Shown here: positions 25,361 through 37,176 of the stretch, piece by piece
Layout: each line of letters starts with the position of its first letter
Position numbering within the stretch: the stretch's first letter is position 1
Assembly: GCA_003971905.1 (NCBI GenBank)
Contig: RSEE01000144.1
Coordinates: forward strand, 62,001 to 126,000
Length of the DNA stretch: 64,000 bases
DNA from: Moniliella sp. 'wahieum'
Lineage: Eukaryota > Basidiomycota > Moniliellomycetes > Moniliellales > Moniliellaceae
Direction: 5' to 3'
Notes under the pieces: model-generated
What the model was told of the DNA's origin: nothing
What the model saw: the letters and a program-made list of their open reading frames with translations, nothing else
Database searches by the model: none
Position numbers and translations under genes: made by a program

Positions 25361-25942
25361 AGCGGTGGAGGGGGGCAGGTGGTAGCCTGTGGGAGCAGCG
25401 GCCAGGGCCCAGCCAGCCCCACCTGACAAAAAAATTCCCCGCACTCGGACGGAGCGGAATCAGTAATCAGCGTGTTTCTGCGGCAGCCTCCTCGCCCAGC
25501 TGGACGAGGAATAACGGACAGCACTTATAACCCGCCCCGATGGCACAGCGCCAGTCTAGCCCAAGTGCCCAAGCGTCCGTGTCACATGTCCGGCGGGGGA
25601 GGTCGGACCATGCCATGATGTACGTAAGCGCCACTCAATTCCGCGGGGCCCCACTGGGTTCATTAAAAAAAGGGCTACTAATAACCGATCAAATCAATGC
25701 GCTTATTCTTCCAGCAGCCGACAGACATACTTGCAGTGGCGTGGAATAGGACAAGCATCCCTTGCCTCGCAGATCGCAATCTAGGCTGCGTCGCTTATCG
25801 GGAAAACACGTCTACATCGCCACCACCGCCACTAGCGTGTCTGCCTCTGCCTCTGCCGTCACCAACCCGCCACGGCCCACGCGCATATATCCACACCTTT
25901 CTGTCTCTCCAACACTACGCATCACTCCCTTCCCTTGATATT
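25361..25942. promoter_or_regulatory. divergent promoter CreA-like gene / HEI10-like gene
   Basis: 580 bp between divergent start codons. A TATATC element lies at about 25885, 60 bp before the HEI10-like start. No other known element is recognised. Confidence 0.5.
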
Positions 25943-27839
25943 ATGGCCGCAGCCGCGCATGCCCAAGGACCAGATCCCATCGGCACCACCGTTACGCTCC
26001 GTCTGCACTGCAACAATCTACGCTGTCGTGTCGTCTTGCCAGATCATGGTACGCTCTTCCTTTCCACACTACTCTTCACATGCCGTGGTATCCTCAGCTA
26101 CACAGCGAACATTCGTCCGTTTTTTTGGCTTTCTGACTGGAACTTTCCCGTATCAAAACAGAGCAGGCGGTGGTGACTGTATGCTCACGTATGTCCTGTG
26201 CTCCCGACTCTTTTCCATGATCAAAAACGATGACAAACACGCATATTTTCTCACACTAACCCCTCTCCCCTACTTCTTTTTATGCTATTCTTTTTTGCTG
26301 ATGGTGTGGGTGATGGTTCTTCCATACCAACACAGACATATTCTGTGGTAAGTTTTCCGTTTTCCTCATTTTGTAGTGTGATGAGGGTGTTGGGGTTGGA
26401 GTTTTCGCACGCTCACGCCATCAACAGTGTCGTGTGCCGGTCACTTGCTTGGTCTTACGAGGGGGCGCACTTGTCCAGCGTGCGACAGCCCATTGGAAGA
26501 CAAGATGGACATGGCCTTGGCCACCCTCGATCCAAGCGAGCGGTTCAAACAAGTACGTTTCCCACCCTACCCCTTATGAATGCACGGTGTCTAACAACCT
26601 TCTCTCCCACCCCCCTTCAGTCTGTTCTAGCTGGGCTTAACCCCCAAGTAGCGCTGGAGATCGCAGCGCGGAGTGTTGCCTTTTGGCTGTACCAGTCTTC
26701 CCAAGAGGTGCGTTGAGAACATTGGATATATCTCCAGCTCTGTGTTCACTTCTGACGTTATTTCGCGGTTGGTGGAATAGATGTCTTTACAGCACATGCT
26801 GTTGAAGCATGCTAGGGACCGGACCCAGGTATGGAAGGACCGGTACGAAAACGAGATTTCCCAAGGTCCGCATCTCTCCCGATTCCATTCATCAACTGCT
26901 CTATAGGCCTCACACTAACACTTTCCCATATTTAGCCCACGCACTAGCAGCCCAACACGAAGCTACCGCTGAGCAGTATAAGCGCAAACTCGACCAGGCA
27001 AACCAGACCATTACCACGCTTCAAGTATGTTCCCTTAATGACACTCTCGGCAAAGGTTTTTTTGAGACTAAAAATTAATGTGCCACCAGCTCATGCAAGC
27101 CGACCGCCATTCAACGAAAATACCATCGCCACAGGATGCAAGGTCCAAAGGCCTTGGCCCAGTCGGAGCCCTTACCGGATCTGGGGGGAGCACCATGGCA
27201 GGGGATACGTTTGCCTCATTGTACAAACCTGGTCCAGGCATATCCGTACAGAGGAGAGCTCTGTCTTTGGCGCCTGAAACGATCGGGGGAAGAGGGAAGG
27301 AGAAGCGTTCCCTCCAACCTCCCCACACTCTTCGCCAATGGCTTCCTCCGACCGTCGATAGAAGCGCATCCAACCCGTTTGCGCCCAACTCTCGGAATAG
27401 CTCTTCGTCCAAGTTGCGCGTCCCAATGACTGAGGTCAAATCGCACCAACCTGCGCGAAGGCTTTCAAGTGTTGGTCAAGGAAGGGGCACTACATCTTCT
27501 TCCTTTCGTGCGTTCCCCACCAATGCCCCACGGGGAGCGCACACAAGCTACGTGTCACGATCCAGTCGCCGGGTCGATAGCAACAAAGTCGTTGAGTCCC
27601 CAAGGGCGACCCTCCCTCATCTACTTACTGGCTTGGGCGAAACATCAGGAGGAATGCGTCGGGCAGCGATGTCGCCTACAGAGGAAGCACTCCGTCGTCG
27701 AAGGCAGCGGAGCAAGTCCTCCCGTCTCTCTTTTGCGGGTACAAACACTACTGATTCTCGCGTTGGCGTCAACGGAAACCGTCCACCGCCCAAGGGAGGA
27801 GGTATGAACCTATCCCAGTTCTATGGGTTGGGACCATAA
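25943..27839 (+). CDS. HEI10/CCNB1IP1-like RING protein of meiotic recombination
   Basis: Likely E3 ligase that marks crossover sites on the synaptonemal complex. Eight exons read in frame without any error. Exon 1 (25943-26048) gives LHCNNLRCRVVLPDH; exon 2 (26162-26188) AVVTVCSH; exon 3 (26336-26347, only 12 nt) completes SHIFC; exon 4 (26428-26552) CAGHLLGL..CPACDSPLED, finishing a RING that matches CCNB1IP1 (C-X4-C, CSHIFC, CPAC). Exon 5 gives SVLAGLNPQVALEIAARSVA and FWLYQSSQE. Exons 6-7 are coiled coil (KHARDRTQVWKDRYENEISQ; AEQYKRKLDQANQTITTLQ). The last exon (27090-27839) is a basic, Ser-rich tail containing RRRRQRSKSSRLSF and ending SQFYGLGP. Two-exon RING fragments are easy to miss in automated calls. 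Confidence 0.88.
26336..26347 (+). other. 12-nt microexon in the HEI10-like gene
   Basis: Bounded by an acceptor AACACAG and a donor GTAAGT. Phase 1 to phase 1, supplying H-I-F-C of the RING motif CSHIFC. Leaving it out would remove a zinc ligand while keeping the frame. Confidence 0.82.
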
Positions 27840-28508
27840 CCATTAGGATTAGTATAAAAGTGTTCAACAAATTCCTCGTCTCCTGCATCCACACCTTTTT
27901 TTCCTCGATTATAGGGTGTGACGGACGGTCGATCGACAATACCATAAGATACAGGCCTCAACCTCAGCATGGCGACCCGATCCACATGTTCATAGAGTAG
28001 CTGAATCTGGAATGTGGTTCCTGCCTTGGGCCTAACGGGGCCGGACAGGCCGTTATCCTAAAAGAAATACTATATACGGCCCGCCAGGGGGGGCCTGGTC
28101 CTGATAACATGAGGGAACGGAGAGGCGCCACTTAGCTCATTGCGTGCAAATGAAGAACTACGTATCGGCGGGTGACTTGTGGGAGAAGGCGGGCGGAGAC
28201 ATGCAGTGCTGAGGGTGGTGGTGTCGCAGAGGGGGCGACAACCCATGGGGATGTGACTGGTTGTTCGCTGGGCATGTGGCTGGCCGACGCGGGGCGGAAC
28301 TGGGATTCCGCGGATGGGACAGCATGCGTGCATCACGTCTGCACAGGCACATGGCAAACCAACAGAAAATACTTCAGCTTCCGCCGGCGTGGCGCTCTGC
28401 TTTAGAACGGGCTGTACCGCACTGCACTACGCCAACCACGCCGGCATTCTGCCCACCTGGCTGGCATCTCCATCCGCCGCGGCGTCCATCCCTCGCCCGC
28501 CGCCCGCC
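27840..28508. promoter_or_regulatory. intergenic region upstream of M16 peptidase
   Basis: Contains the end of the HEI10-like transcript and the M16 promoter (TATATAC near 28071). The reading frame of the peptidase stays open up to 28314, but this leader has no domain and the peptidase fold starts only after 28509. Confidence 0.4.
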
Positions 28509-31500
28509 ATGCCATCCCCGGCACCGCCCGCTCAGCTGGGCAACTTCGACCTCGTCACCCGCTTCTCCCTTCCGTACGCCACCACCATCACAATCGAGAA
28601 GTGGGTCTCGCGCCAGACCGGCCTCTCCATATTCTGGGCCGACTTCCCCAGTCCGCTCCTCGAGTGCTCCATTGTGCTCGCCACCGAGATCTTTAACGAC
28701 AGCGGCTGTCCTCACACCCTCGAGCATCTCGTCTTTCTCGGCAGTGAAAAATACCCTTACAAGGGGATCCTCGATACCCTCGCCAACCGTGCCTTTGCCA
28801 ATGGCACCAATGCTTGGACCGCTACCGACCACACCGCCTACAGCTTGACAACCGCCGGCTCGGACGGCTTCTTGCGCATGCTACCCATCTACTGTGACCA
28901 TGTCTTTTTCCCGACGCTCACCACCCAGGGCTTCATCACCGAGGTTTACCACGTCGATGGCCGTGCCAAGGAAGCCGGGGTCGTCTTCTCTGAGATGCAG
29001 GGCAGGGAGAATTCTTCGGGGGATCGGATGGACTTGGAGCGGAATCGGGTATTGTTTGCTCCCAATTCGGCGTATCGATCCGAGACGGGAGGGCTGATGA
29101 CCAATCTCCGCAAGCTAAACGTCGACACCATCCGTCAGTACCACAAGACATATTATGCTCCGCACAATGCTGCCATCGTTCTCGCCGGCCCGCTGGACCG
29201 AGAGGCATTGTTTGATCAACTGCGTGCCATCGATCAAAGTTTTGTCGGGCACAATATTTATTTCGGTCCCAAGGGCCCGCCGGGATGGAAGCGCCCGTTT
29301 GTAGAGTCTGTCTCGGCCCAGCCACCGGTCATCGTTCCTACGGCTGACAATCGCAAGGTGGTCGAGCTGCCGTTCCCTGACGAGGATGAGTCGATGGGTG
29401 AGGTGGACATTTCGTGGGTCACGCCTCGTGCGACGGATTGGTTGACAAACCAAGCGTTGGACTTGATTGGGGCCTATTTGAGTGACTCGGCCATTGCCCC
29501 TCTCACCAAGCATTTTGTTGAGAGACCCGACCCCAAGTTTTCCCCTCTCGTTTTATGACGAGGAATATGCTACCTGCACCTCCCTCTCCTGTTACCTCAA
29601 GTCGGTGGCCACCAAGGATTTGGCTACGATTGATGTTGAGCTGGTCGGCTTCCTGGCAGATTTGGCCAAGAAGGCTGACATCTCCCTCGAACGCATGCAT
29701 ACTGAGATCAAGCGTGAAAAGCTGCGCACACTTGAGCAGCTCGAATCGGCTCCCCAGAATTATCTCAACGACATGATCGTGCCCGATTTCTTGTATGGCG
29801 ACCGAGAGGGGAAGGACCTGGGCGAACTGGCGAATGTGGTTGCTCGCCTGGATATATTGGATCGCTGGACGGCTCAACAGTGGGCGGACTTGATCAAAAC
29901 CTACTTGGTTGACAACCCTCGACTAGTTGTGCTCGGCCGTCCCAGCGCCAAGATGGCGAGGGAGTTGCGAGCAGAGGGAAAACGGCTCTGGCCCAACGCA
30001 AACAAAAGTACGGCAAGGAGGGGCTACATCGTCTGGGCAAAGAGCTGGACGCCGCGCGGCGAGCCAATGATGCTCCGATCCCAGACAAAGTAATCACAGA
30101 CTTTAAAATCCCTAGTCCCTCGACGATCCATTGGATCCCAGTTGGCGTGGGACGTTCGCTGCCGACGCCAACCGTGTCAATTCCGGATCTTGGGGATGAT
30201 GTGACGTCGCTGGACACGGAGGTGCAGAATCACATTACCCACGACACGACCGACTTGCCCTTCTTCGTTCAGTTTGATCATGTCCAATCGGCCTTCCTGA
30301 CGATCACGCTCGTGTTTAACATGCACGACGTGCCGCCAGAGCTGTACCCCGTTCTGACCCTATTCAAATCCACCCTGTTCCTCTCCCTGTGGAGCGGCAG
30401 GATGGGACAGAGATTGTGATGAGCAAAGAGGAGGTGATTGAGCGGCTGAACATTGACACACTCGAGTATGGTGCCATGGAAGGCTCGCATGGCTTCCCTC
30501 CAGAAACGCTGGGAATCGAGATGCGCGCTGAGGCGAGCAAGTACCGGATCATGATTGCTTGGCTCCGGGATCTTCTGGCGGGGGGACAATTTGTACCGAA
30601 GAGCTGGAGATCTCGCTGCGGAAGCAGATCAAAGCTCTGCCCAGCGCCAAACGCGACGGGTCTCGTGTGGAAGCTGCAGTATTGACGAGATGACCCTCGA
30701 TCCGACTCGGTCGACTGTGGCGCAAAATGCGCTTTTTGCTCGGATGGTCAACCTGCCGGCCCAACTCGCGCTTCTTGCTCCGACTGAAGGTCAGGCTGCA
30801 CCGCAGCCAGAAAAGCTGGTGGATCAGCTGCACCAGTTACGCGCACATTTGCTCCAGCCGCGTAACTTGCGTGTCCATGTTGCCGGCAACATCTTGGCCC
30901 TGTCAGAGCCCAAGAAAGACTGGGCGGACGCACGTTTTGGCTTACCAGCATGGTGGGATACGCCCGGCACACTCGATTTGAATACCGCGCCCGTGGATTC
31001 GGTCAAGAATGTGCGGAGTGCGCTGGGCGCTGCGCCTGCGCGCCACGTGGTCGTCTGCTCCGTCCCGTCGATCGAGAGTTCGTACGCAACATTTGTAGCC
31101 AAAGGACCTACTAGCTTCCACGACCCCGATGTACCCGCGTTGACGGTGGCGGTGGCGGTGTTGAACGCACTCGAGGGCTTTCTGTGGCGGTTCATCCGCG
31201 GTGCTGGCTTAGCGTATGGTGCGTCGCTCGCGTTTGGTCCTAGCTCAGGGTACGTGCGTTTCACCCTTTCGCGCTCGCCGAATGCTGCGGATGCGTATCT
31301 GGAGGCGCGGCGATTGTTGCGCGCGCTGAGTGGTGACGCGTCGGCACTGCGTGAGGGGGAGCATCTGGCGATCGACGATAAGATGGTGCAATCAGCCAAG
31401 AGCAGTTTGGTGTGTGGAGTGGCAGAGGAGCAGGCCTCGGGGGCCGCGACGGCCGACAAGACGTTTGTGGAGACGGTCCTTCAAGGGACGGGAAAGAACT

Positions 31501-31822
31501 ACGGTCGTCGTCAGTTGGCCCGGATGGAGAGCGTGACGGTGGCGGAAGTACAGCAGGCGATTGCCAAGTACCTGGTGCCTCTCTTTGATCCAGCCCAGTC
31601 GTTGGCCTCGGTTGCTGCCGCACCCGATGTAGCGCACAAGATTGAGACGCAGTTGACCAAGGTGGGATACCAAGTATCCCGCCGTGAACTGGCTGCGGAC
31701 GAGAAGACCGAGGTGGATGACGAGGAAGAGGAGGAAGGGTCGAGCACCGACGAGAGCGAAGTCGAAGAGGAGGGGAGGAGGAGGAGGACACGGACATGGA
31801 CGAGTCGAAGGAATCGCACTAA
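28509..31822 (+). CDS. M16-family zinc metallopeptidase (YOL098C/SDD3-like)
   Basis: Large inverzincin-type peptidase of the M16 family, cytosolic homologue of yeast YOL098C. The start MPSPAPPAQLGNFDLVTRFS leads the catalytic domain, with the inverted zinc motif HTLEHLVFLGSEKYPYKG (HXXEH) at about 28710 and the partner Glu in the TNAWTATDHTAYSL/GVVFSEMQGRE region. Later segments: ISWVTPRATDWLTNQAL, FYDEEYATCTSLSCYL, LERMHTEIKREKLRTLEQLE, LPFFVQFDHVQSAFLTI and FIRGAGLAYGASLAFGPSSG. The frame breaks near 29530, 30060, 30400 and 30650. The polypurine 3' end needs one more shift to reach an acidic end (DMDESKESH) at 31820-31822. About 1100 residues, the family's size. Substrate unknown; other M16C members degrade small peptides. 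Confidence 0.83.
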
Positions 31823-32559
31823 CGTCTTCCATTACCCATCAGCGCAGGAGGGGGCTCCTTATTCAGTCTCGCTACTAACGAATCTATGCTTGAACTACTT
31901 CAACGATGTCATGATGATGACAATGGCAGGTATACCTCAGGGGACACAATAGGGGACAGAGGTAGAGAGTCCATGCCAACCCGCTTTCGCGATGGTAAAA
32001 AAAGTAGGTGTATTGGCAAGGCTGGAGTGCGCCCGCCCCAAAGATGAAAAGTTCCTGAGGCACGGGGTGGATTATCGGTCGACTGACCTTCAATACTGCC
32101 GAACATGTCTCTATATTCTTTCGGCGTCGGCCTCAACTCGTGTCACGCGTCACGTGCAATTCGATGTGCTGCTGGCCCGTGCAGGGGTGCGAGCTGTGAA
32201 GCATGTCGCTTGCAGCGCCGGACACAAGCGTCTGGCCGGGGAGCAGCCTGCCGGCCAGGCCCACCCGCAACGGTGCAGGGTCGGCTGCAAGGGCGCAGTA
32301 GCGCACCCTCAAGCGTCGGCAGTAGGTGGCCGGGTGACATGTGGCAGCATATCATGTGCACGGGCCTGCGGCGTAGTGCGTGCGACCGGCTTGCCGCCGA
32401 CACCCCGAGGGTGTGGGTGTCTAGCACACTTCCCTCATGCCCGAACCCACCACCCCTCGATGTGAGACAGACTGAAACAGGGTATTTTTTTATTTTGGGT
32501 GTTGATGCATGATGCATGATGCATGCATGATGCATGATGCATGATATGCTTTTCCACCC
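31823..32559. promoter_or_regulatory. intergenic region with TGATGCAT array and TCACGCGTCAC element
   Basis: Between two plus-strand genes. It holds TCACGCGTCACGTG at 32143-32156 and a 43-bp array of TGATGCA units at 32503-32545 just upstream of the next gene. No gene is supported in it. Confidence 0.55.
32503..32545. repeat. 43-bp TGATGCATGATGCAT array
   Basis: Six head-to-tail TGATGCA-like units with one internal CATGCATG junction, giving overlapping palindromes. The same core occurs in both histone promoters and before the double CRAL-TRIO gene. Confidence 0.85.
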
Positions 32560-34256
32560 ATGACGGGCTCCCGATCCAATCCAGTTAAATACCGCCGCCC
32601 CCTCTCTTCTCGCCCTCCTCATCACCACCACCATCCTCCATCTCCTCACCTACCCGCTATCCAGTCGCCTCACGACGATCATGCCTGCATCAAGCAACGC
32701 AGCCCCGCCAGCGGCAGTGCGCCGTTCATTCCAGCGCCAATAAGCGCGCCGGGCCGATTGGAGGCCAATGATATCTTTGAATCCGACGTGTTTGACCGGC
32801 CGGCAAGCGAGTATGTACCCGTCTTCCTTTCGCTCACACTGGGCCACACAGCCATCCTAACACACGACGAACAGCTTCCGACGGTACATTCACACCCCCC
32901 TTACCAGCCCCCCCGCCGTGCCTGCTTTATCCAGCCCCAGGGCCAAGCGCCCGTTTTCGTTCCTGGGCGACGAGGATGAGGATGAGGACACGGGGCCTCG
33001 TACCCCCCGTCCTATCAAGAAGCTGCGCTCAAACCCGATCCCCAAACCTGAGCCCAATGGAAGTCGAAGCTCAAGGCACGTTGCGCCGCGAGCGGTGGAG
33101 GTGCCCGCGAACGATTTCTGTTTCCGCCACGTACCAACAGGAGCATGATCAGAGGACTCGGGCGCAGCGGAAGAGTACCGCCATGTTCAATGCCGACCTT
33201 GACGTGATCCCGACGGTTTGAAGAAAATCCAAAAGTTTGGAGCCAAAGAATGGGACGACAACACCGCCTCCTCCTCCGAATCTTCAGACGAGGGGTGGGA
33301 CGGGGAAGTGAGTGAGGAATACTCTGAGCCCGATGAGTCTTCCGTGCAGGACCTGATCAACATGGGGGCGCCACGCCCATTTGGTCTGAACGACGATTTC
33401 TTCCGTCCCACCGAGTCCGAGGAAGAGGACGAGGCGGACACAACCAACAGTGGACCACCAAGCCCACACCTTGAGTCCCATTTGTTTTTCCCACCCTCCC
33501 CCATTGGCCGAAGAGGATGAGGTGAACGGAGCTGCATCGGCAAGCAACACGGCAAGCAACGACGACCCTCCGAGTCCTACGCTTCCGCGTATGGCCCCCG
33601 ACAACTGGGAGGGCAGCGGGGAGACTGATTCGTATGAAGAAGACGAAAGTGATGTGCGCCTCTTCCCTCACCCTGATCCCCTTCGACCCTTCGCCCCAGG
33701 CTGTGCACGGACGAACGGCGACAGGTTCCGTCCCTTCTGGTACGGCACCCTTCTTTCTTCCCAATTCACACTGCAGGAGTTTGCAGCGCAGCAAGTGGGA
33801 GGCCCATCGCTCCACCATCTGTCCAAGAAGCAGCAAAGGAAATTTTTCAACGGCCGGGAATGGAACCGCCACCAAGTATTGAAACCGAAGATTGCAGCTG
33901 CCTTGGAGAAGGACCAGCGAAGCGTGGTCCTGTGGCGCGTGGAGGCGAGGCCGTTGAAAAGGCCATGCGAGCCAGCACACCTTGTCGAGGCCAAGATGCT
34001 CACTGAGTTTGTCTGCTGTGTTACGTGGCCAATGCCCCATAACACGCAAGCCGGGGTGCTGGGCATCGAGCTGGTTCCGGTGGATAACACGGGCCGGTAC
34101 TGGCCCCCTTGGATGACCAAGGTGATGGGGGTGGATGCACATTACTTGGCCAACCTGGAGCCTGGCCTCCACCTCTTTGTCGTGGCCCTGATCGACGTGC
34201 CTACTTTCTTCCCATCTGAGCAAAAACGGCGGAAGAGCACTCAACAATCTGCGTAG
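32560..34256 (+). CDS. acidic protein of unknown function
   Basis: Not recognised. The start may be 32560 or an ATG at 32681 with a frame error. Exon 1 ends DIFESDVFDRPAS; an intron at 32811-32874 joins it in frame to DFRRYIHTPLTSPP and AKRPFSFLGDEDEDEDTGPR. A frame change leads to KSTAMFNADLDVIPT, then LKKIQKFGAKEWDD, a long Glu/Asp/Ser-rich segment (33260-33460), a second acidic segment, and a basic-aromatic C-terminal domain: RPFWYGTLLSSQFTLQEFAA, KKQQRKFFNGREWNRHQVLK, VCCVTWPMPHNTQAGVLGIE and a final EQKRRKSTQQSA. The C-terminal 250 residues read without a break and look folded. Nuclear location is a guess from composition. It sits downstream of the TGATGCA array. Confidence 0.6.
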
Positions 34257-34479
34257 TGCAAGTGCCTTGCTTTATACTTTTCCCCTTTCTGATGACCCCC
34301 CGATGGCTCCAATGTCACTTATCCTCCGTCTCCCCAATTGTGGTTGAGACCCCCCCATCCCTTCCCATCATATGGATGTACACCACCCTTCCGTGTCCCG
34401 TTCGAGAATCATATCGCGGTTTGCCTTGTACGATTGGTCCACAATTCTAAAGATATAGCAGAGTAGATATAGGAAAGAG

Positions 34480-35732
34480 ACCGATGAACTCTCGCCGTCA
34501 GTAGAAAAAGGTAGCCCGACTCCATCCCCATCTCCATGGGTTAACGTGCTGTCGTCCGCGAACGCATCCAAAAGTTCTTGAAAAAGGACACACCGATTAA
34601 CATATCTTTTGGGGTATATGGCCAACAAGTTCTTGCTCACTTCCTCCTCAATCAGTTACATTCGGCGACCTTTGATAGTATGCGGCATTACTTGCACAGC
34701 TCATCACTTTTGTCTGCACAGTATAGTAGTACAACGGGAATGTACATGTCGGATCACCTTTCGCCTCTCGCCACCCGCCCAACACCAATTCTGCGGGCAG
34801 CCCTAGAGATGCCCGGTGCCGGGCACCCTATCGCAGAAGCTCTTCCTCCACCTTTGACACCTGCCAGAGGACACCATTCAAATAGTAGGAAGTAGCACAC
34901 CGGAATATTACTCCCGTCGAGCCCACAGCTCGCCGGCAGTATGTTTATACCGGAGTCATATCATTTACAACACTTAAGGCTGGGACAAGGAAATGCTGCA
35001 CCTACATCGACCTGCTCATCCGGCGAGTGCTGCGGGTTGGCCCCGAACCCGTTTAAGAAAGCAGGTAAGATGCCAGCAGGTCAAGACCCTCTTGCGTCGG
35101 CCCTTCGCGTCCAAATCGGAGGTAGCGCACGTGGATACGAAAGAGCATGGTACACCTCCAGTGGCCAACCATCTCAACTCACCACTTTTCATTCATGCCA
35201 GCACCCATCGTGCTGGCCGTCTTATAGTGGCACAGTATCCTCGTGTCGTCATAACTTGGCGCAGTCTCTTTGTTCCGACAGTCGAAGCAGTTCCCTCTAC
35301 CGGCGTTCCAAAGGTGTTGCAGTTCGCTCGTGCACCGCCATCTAGGCTCGATGCGGAGGTGGATGTTAGGGATGGAGTGCACGGGCTGCAGGATGGGCTC
35401 CCACACCGACTTGTGCAATGCACCACACTTGGACTGGGTGCGGATGCAAGCCATGATTTGCTCAGGAGAAAACATGGCACACCGCACTTGCACATGCTGC
35501 GCGTGGAAGGCTCAAGATGCGGAGCTGGAGATCAATCTGAACCGTTGAGCATATTGGGCTGTTCCTTACGGCTCTTCTCCCACACATAATCCTCCCCTCC
35601 CACGCAAGTACCAGGCCGGTTGCCGTTCGACGCACTTGCGAAGGCGGAGTGCGAGGCCTGGCGCGTGTGCCACTCGCTCGAACGATGCAGGTGGCACACG
35701 GCAGGTAAGTCAGCTGCACTTGTCACAGGCAA
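34480..35732 (-). pseudogene. doubtful minus-strand gene, possibly decayed
   Basis: Stretches of minus-strand sequence look protein-like but sit in different frames with stops between them: WHTRQASHSAFASASN and VGGEDYVWEKSRKEQPNM (35560-35700), CAMFSPEQIMACIRTQSKCG and EPILQPVHSIPNIHLRIEPR (35330-35490), MLFRIHVRYLRFGREGPTQE (about 35070-35150), and KNLLAIYPKRYVNRCVLFQE LLDAF (34555-34640). I recognise no family. It could be a real gene with introns and base errors, a pseudogene, or chance composition. Confidence 0.25.
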
Positions 35733-37176
35733 TCATGAGGCGGATCACAACTTGAAGCAGGGCCGTGGCAGATGCACTTTTGGTGGGCAGGCCCGCCCCA
35801 ATAACGCCAGATCTGCCAAGATCAGAGAGGGCAAAAGTCAAGTTGGTCCAACTCCACCTCGAAACGAGTATTGTCCGGCGGACCTCTTGTTGTTTGTTGG
35901 AGGGGAGTGCTATAAGGGGTTTCCCTGCCCGGTCCTCAGGTGGCTCGGCGACGCTCGTTGGCCGGGCAACCCCAGTGTGCTCGTTCCGTTCCCTCTGTCC
36001 CCTGTCTCCTCTTCCTTTTAGCCGTTTCTTGCAGACTGTGATCTTGATGGGTCACGCGTCACGCCTGATCTCTTTGCGGATGATCGGCAGGCCATAGGAT
36101 CCCCGCGTGCTCCAGCAATACATTGTGGCGGAGCGACACGTGAAGGCAAGCGGATTGATATTGATGCATGATGCTAGTCAAGCGAGAGGCTGTGGTGTGA
36201 AAGCGGTTATGAAATTTGAACGCCACTTGGCTAGTCGCGGTAATAGCAGCAGCACAGGGTCCGCATCATTCGTCGGTTCTCTCGACCACCGATCGCCAAT
36301 AATAATCGATCGCTGATGGCCCAATCGCTGTGGGGTTGGGGCACCAGGGCGCGCGAGCGGGGATACGCGGAGATGGGGGTGCCGTGGAGCTGCGCAGCAA
36401 GATAGGACAGCCGCCAGCAGGCCACGCTGTGGCCACACGAAACTGGCCAGGCGGTCCGGGAAAGCGGGCGGAGGGAGACACATGCTCTGGACTACCCGTC
36501 TATCGGCCAAGGGAGGCCGTGTGCTGTGGGGCGGAGGATCATCGATGCTGAATGATTAATGACGGTGGCGGGCGGAGGCCGGACTGAGGAGGCAGGATGG
36601 GGCAGCAGGTGGCGAGGCAGGCCCTTCAAGCTTCAAGCGTCATTCAGTGGCCATATTGCGCTCTCCACACTCGCCTCCTGCCAGCCTCCGCAGGCTGTAG
36701 GGACCCCTCCAGTGTCGCCGCCGTTTTCACAACCACGCCGTTGGCTGAGGCTGAGTGGCCTCGCGACGCGTGATGCCCACGGCCCAAGGCCTACGGCATC
36801 CCTTCTATCTTCGCCACCGGCCACTGGTAGCCACTGCCAATGACGTTACTGAGCACTGGCCAGTCTGAAAGCCCACTCGGCTGTGAGTGTACTGAGAACA
36901 CACCCATCACCCATCATGCATCATGCATCACCCCCACAGTGTGAGATGTGGGATTCCGCCCGGCCAACACTGCCCCCGCGCCCGCAGCCCCCCCGCTGCG
37001 GTCTGTCAGGAAAACTCGAATTGCGGGGCGCCAGGTGCAGCAAGCCACAGCAGCCGATAGCCCAGTTCCCCACACACGCCTCCGCCCTTTAGACCGCACA
37101 TCCCAGCCGGGCTTCCTCCCCCCCCACCTCTCTTCCCCCCCCCCACCACCCCGCCCCGTTGCTGCCGCCTCCCGCC
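35733..37176. promoter_or_regulatory. long intergenic region upstream of the double CRAL-TRIO gene
   Basis: 1.4 kb with no supportable gene. TCACGCGTCACGC lies at 36052-36064, TGATGCATGATGC at 36162-36174 and ATCATGCATCATGCATCA at 36913-36930. The last sits 250 bp before the next start codon. A long C-tract region with CCCCCCC runs at 37120-37150 just before the ATG. Confidence 0.55.

Noticed and set aside
28314-28508. N-terminal extension of the M16 peptidase
   Set aside because: Continuous frame but no domain or targeting signal, and the peptidase fold starts right after the ATG at 28509.
32503-32545. CRISPR-like or transposon-end repeat
   Set aside because: Units are 7 bp, contiguous, without spacers or flanking target duplications; a regulatory or simple repeat is more likely.
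33357-34247. 296-codon minus-strand frame
   Set aside because: Opposite the clean C-terminal domain of the plus-strand unknown protein, which has better protein character.
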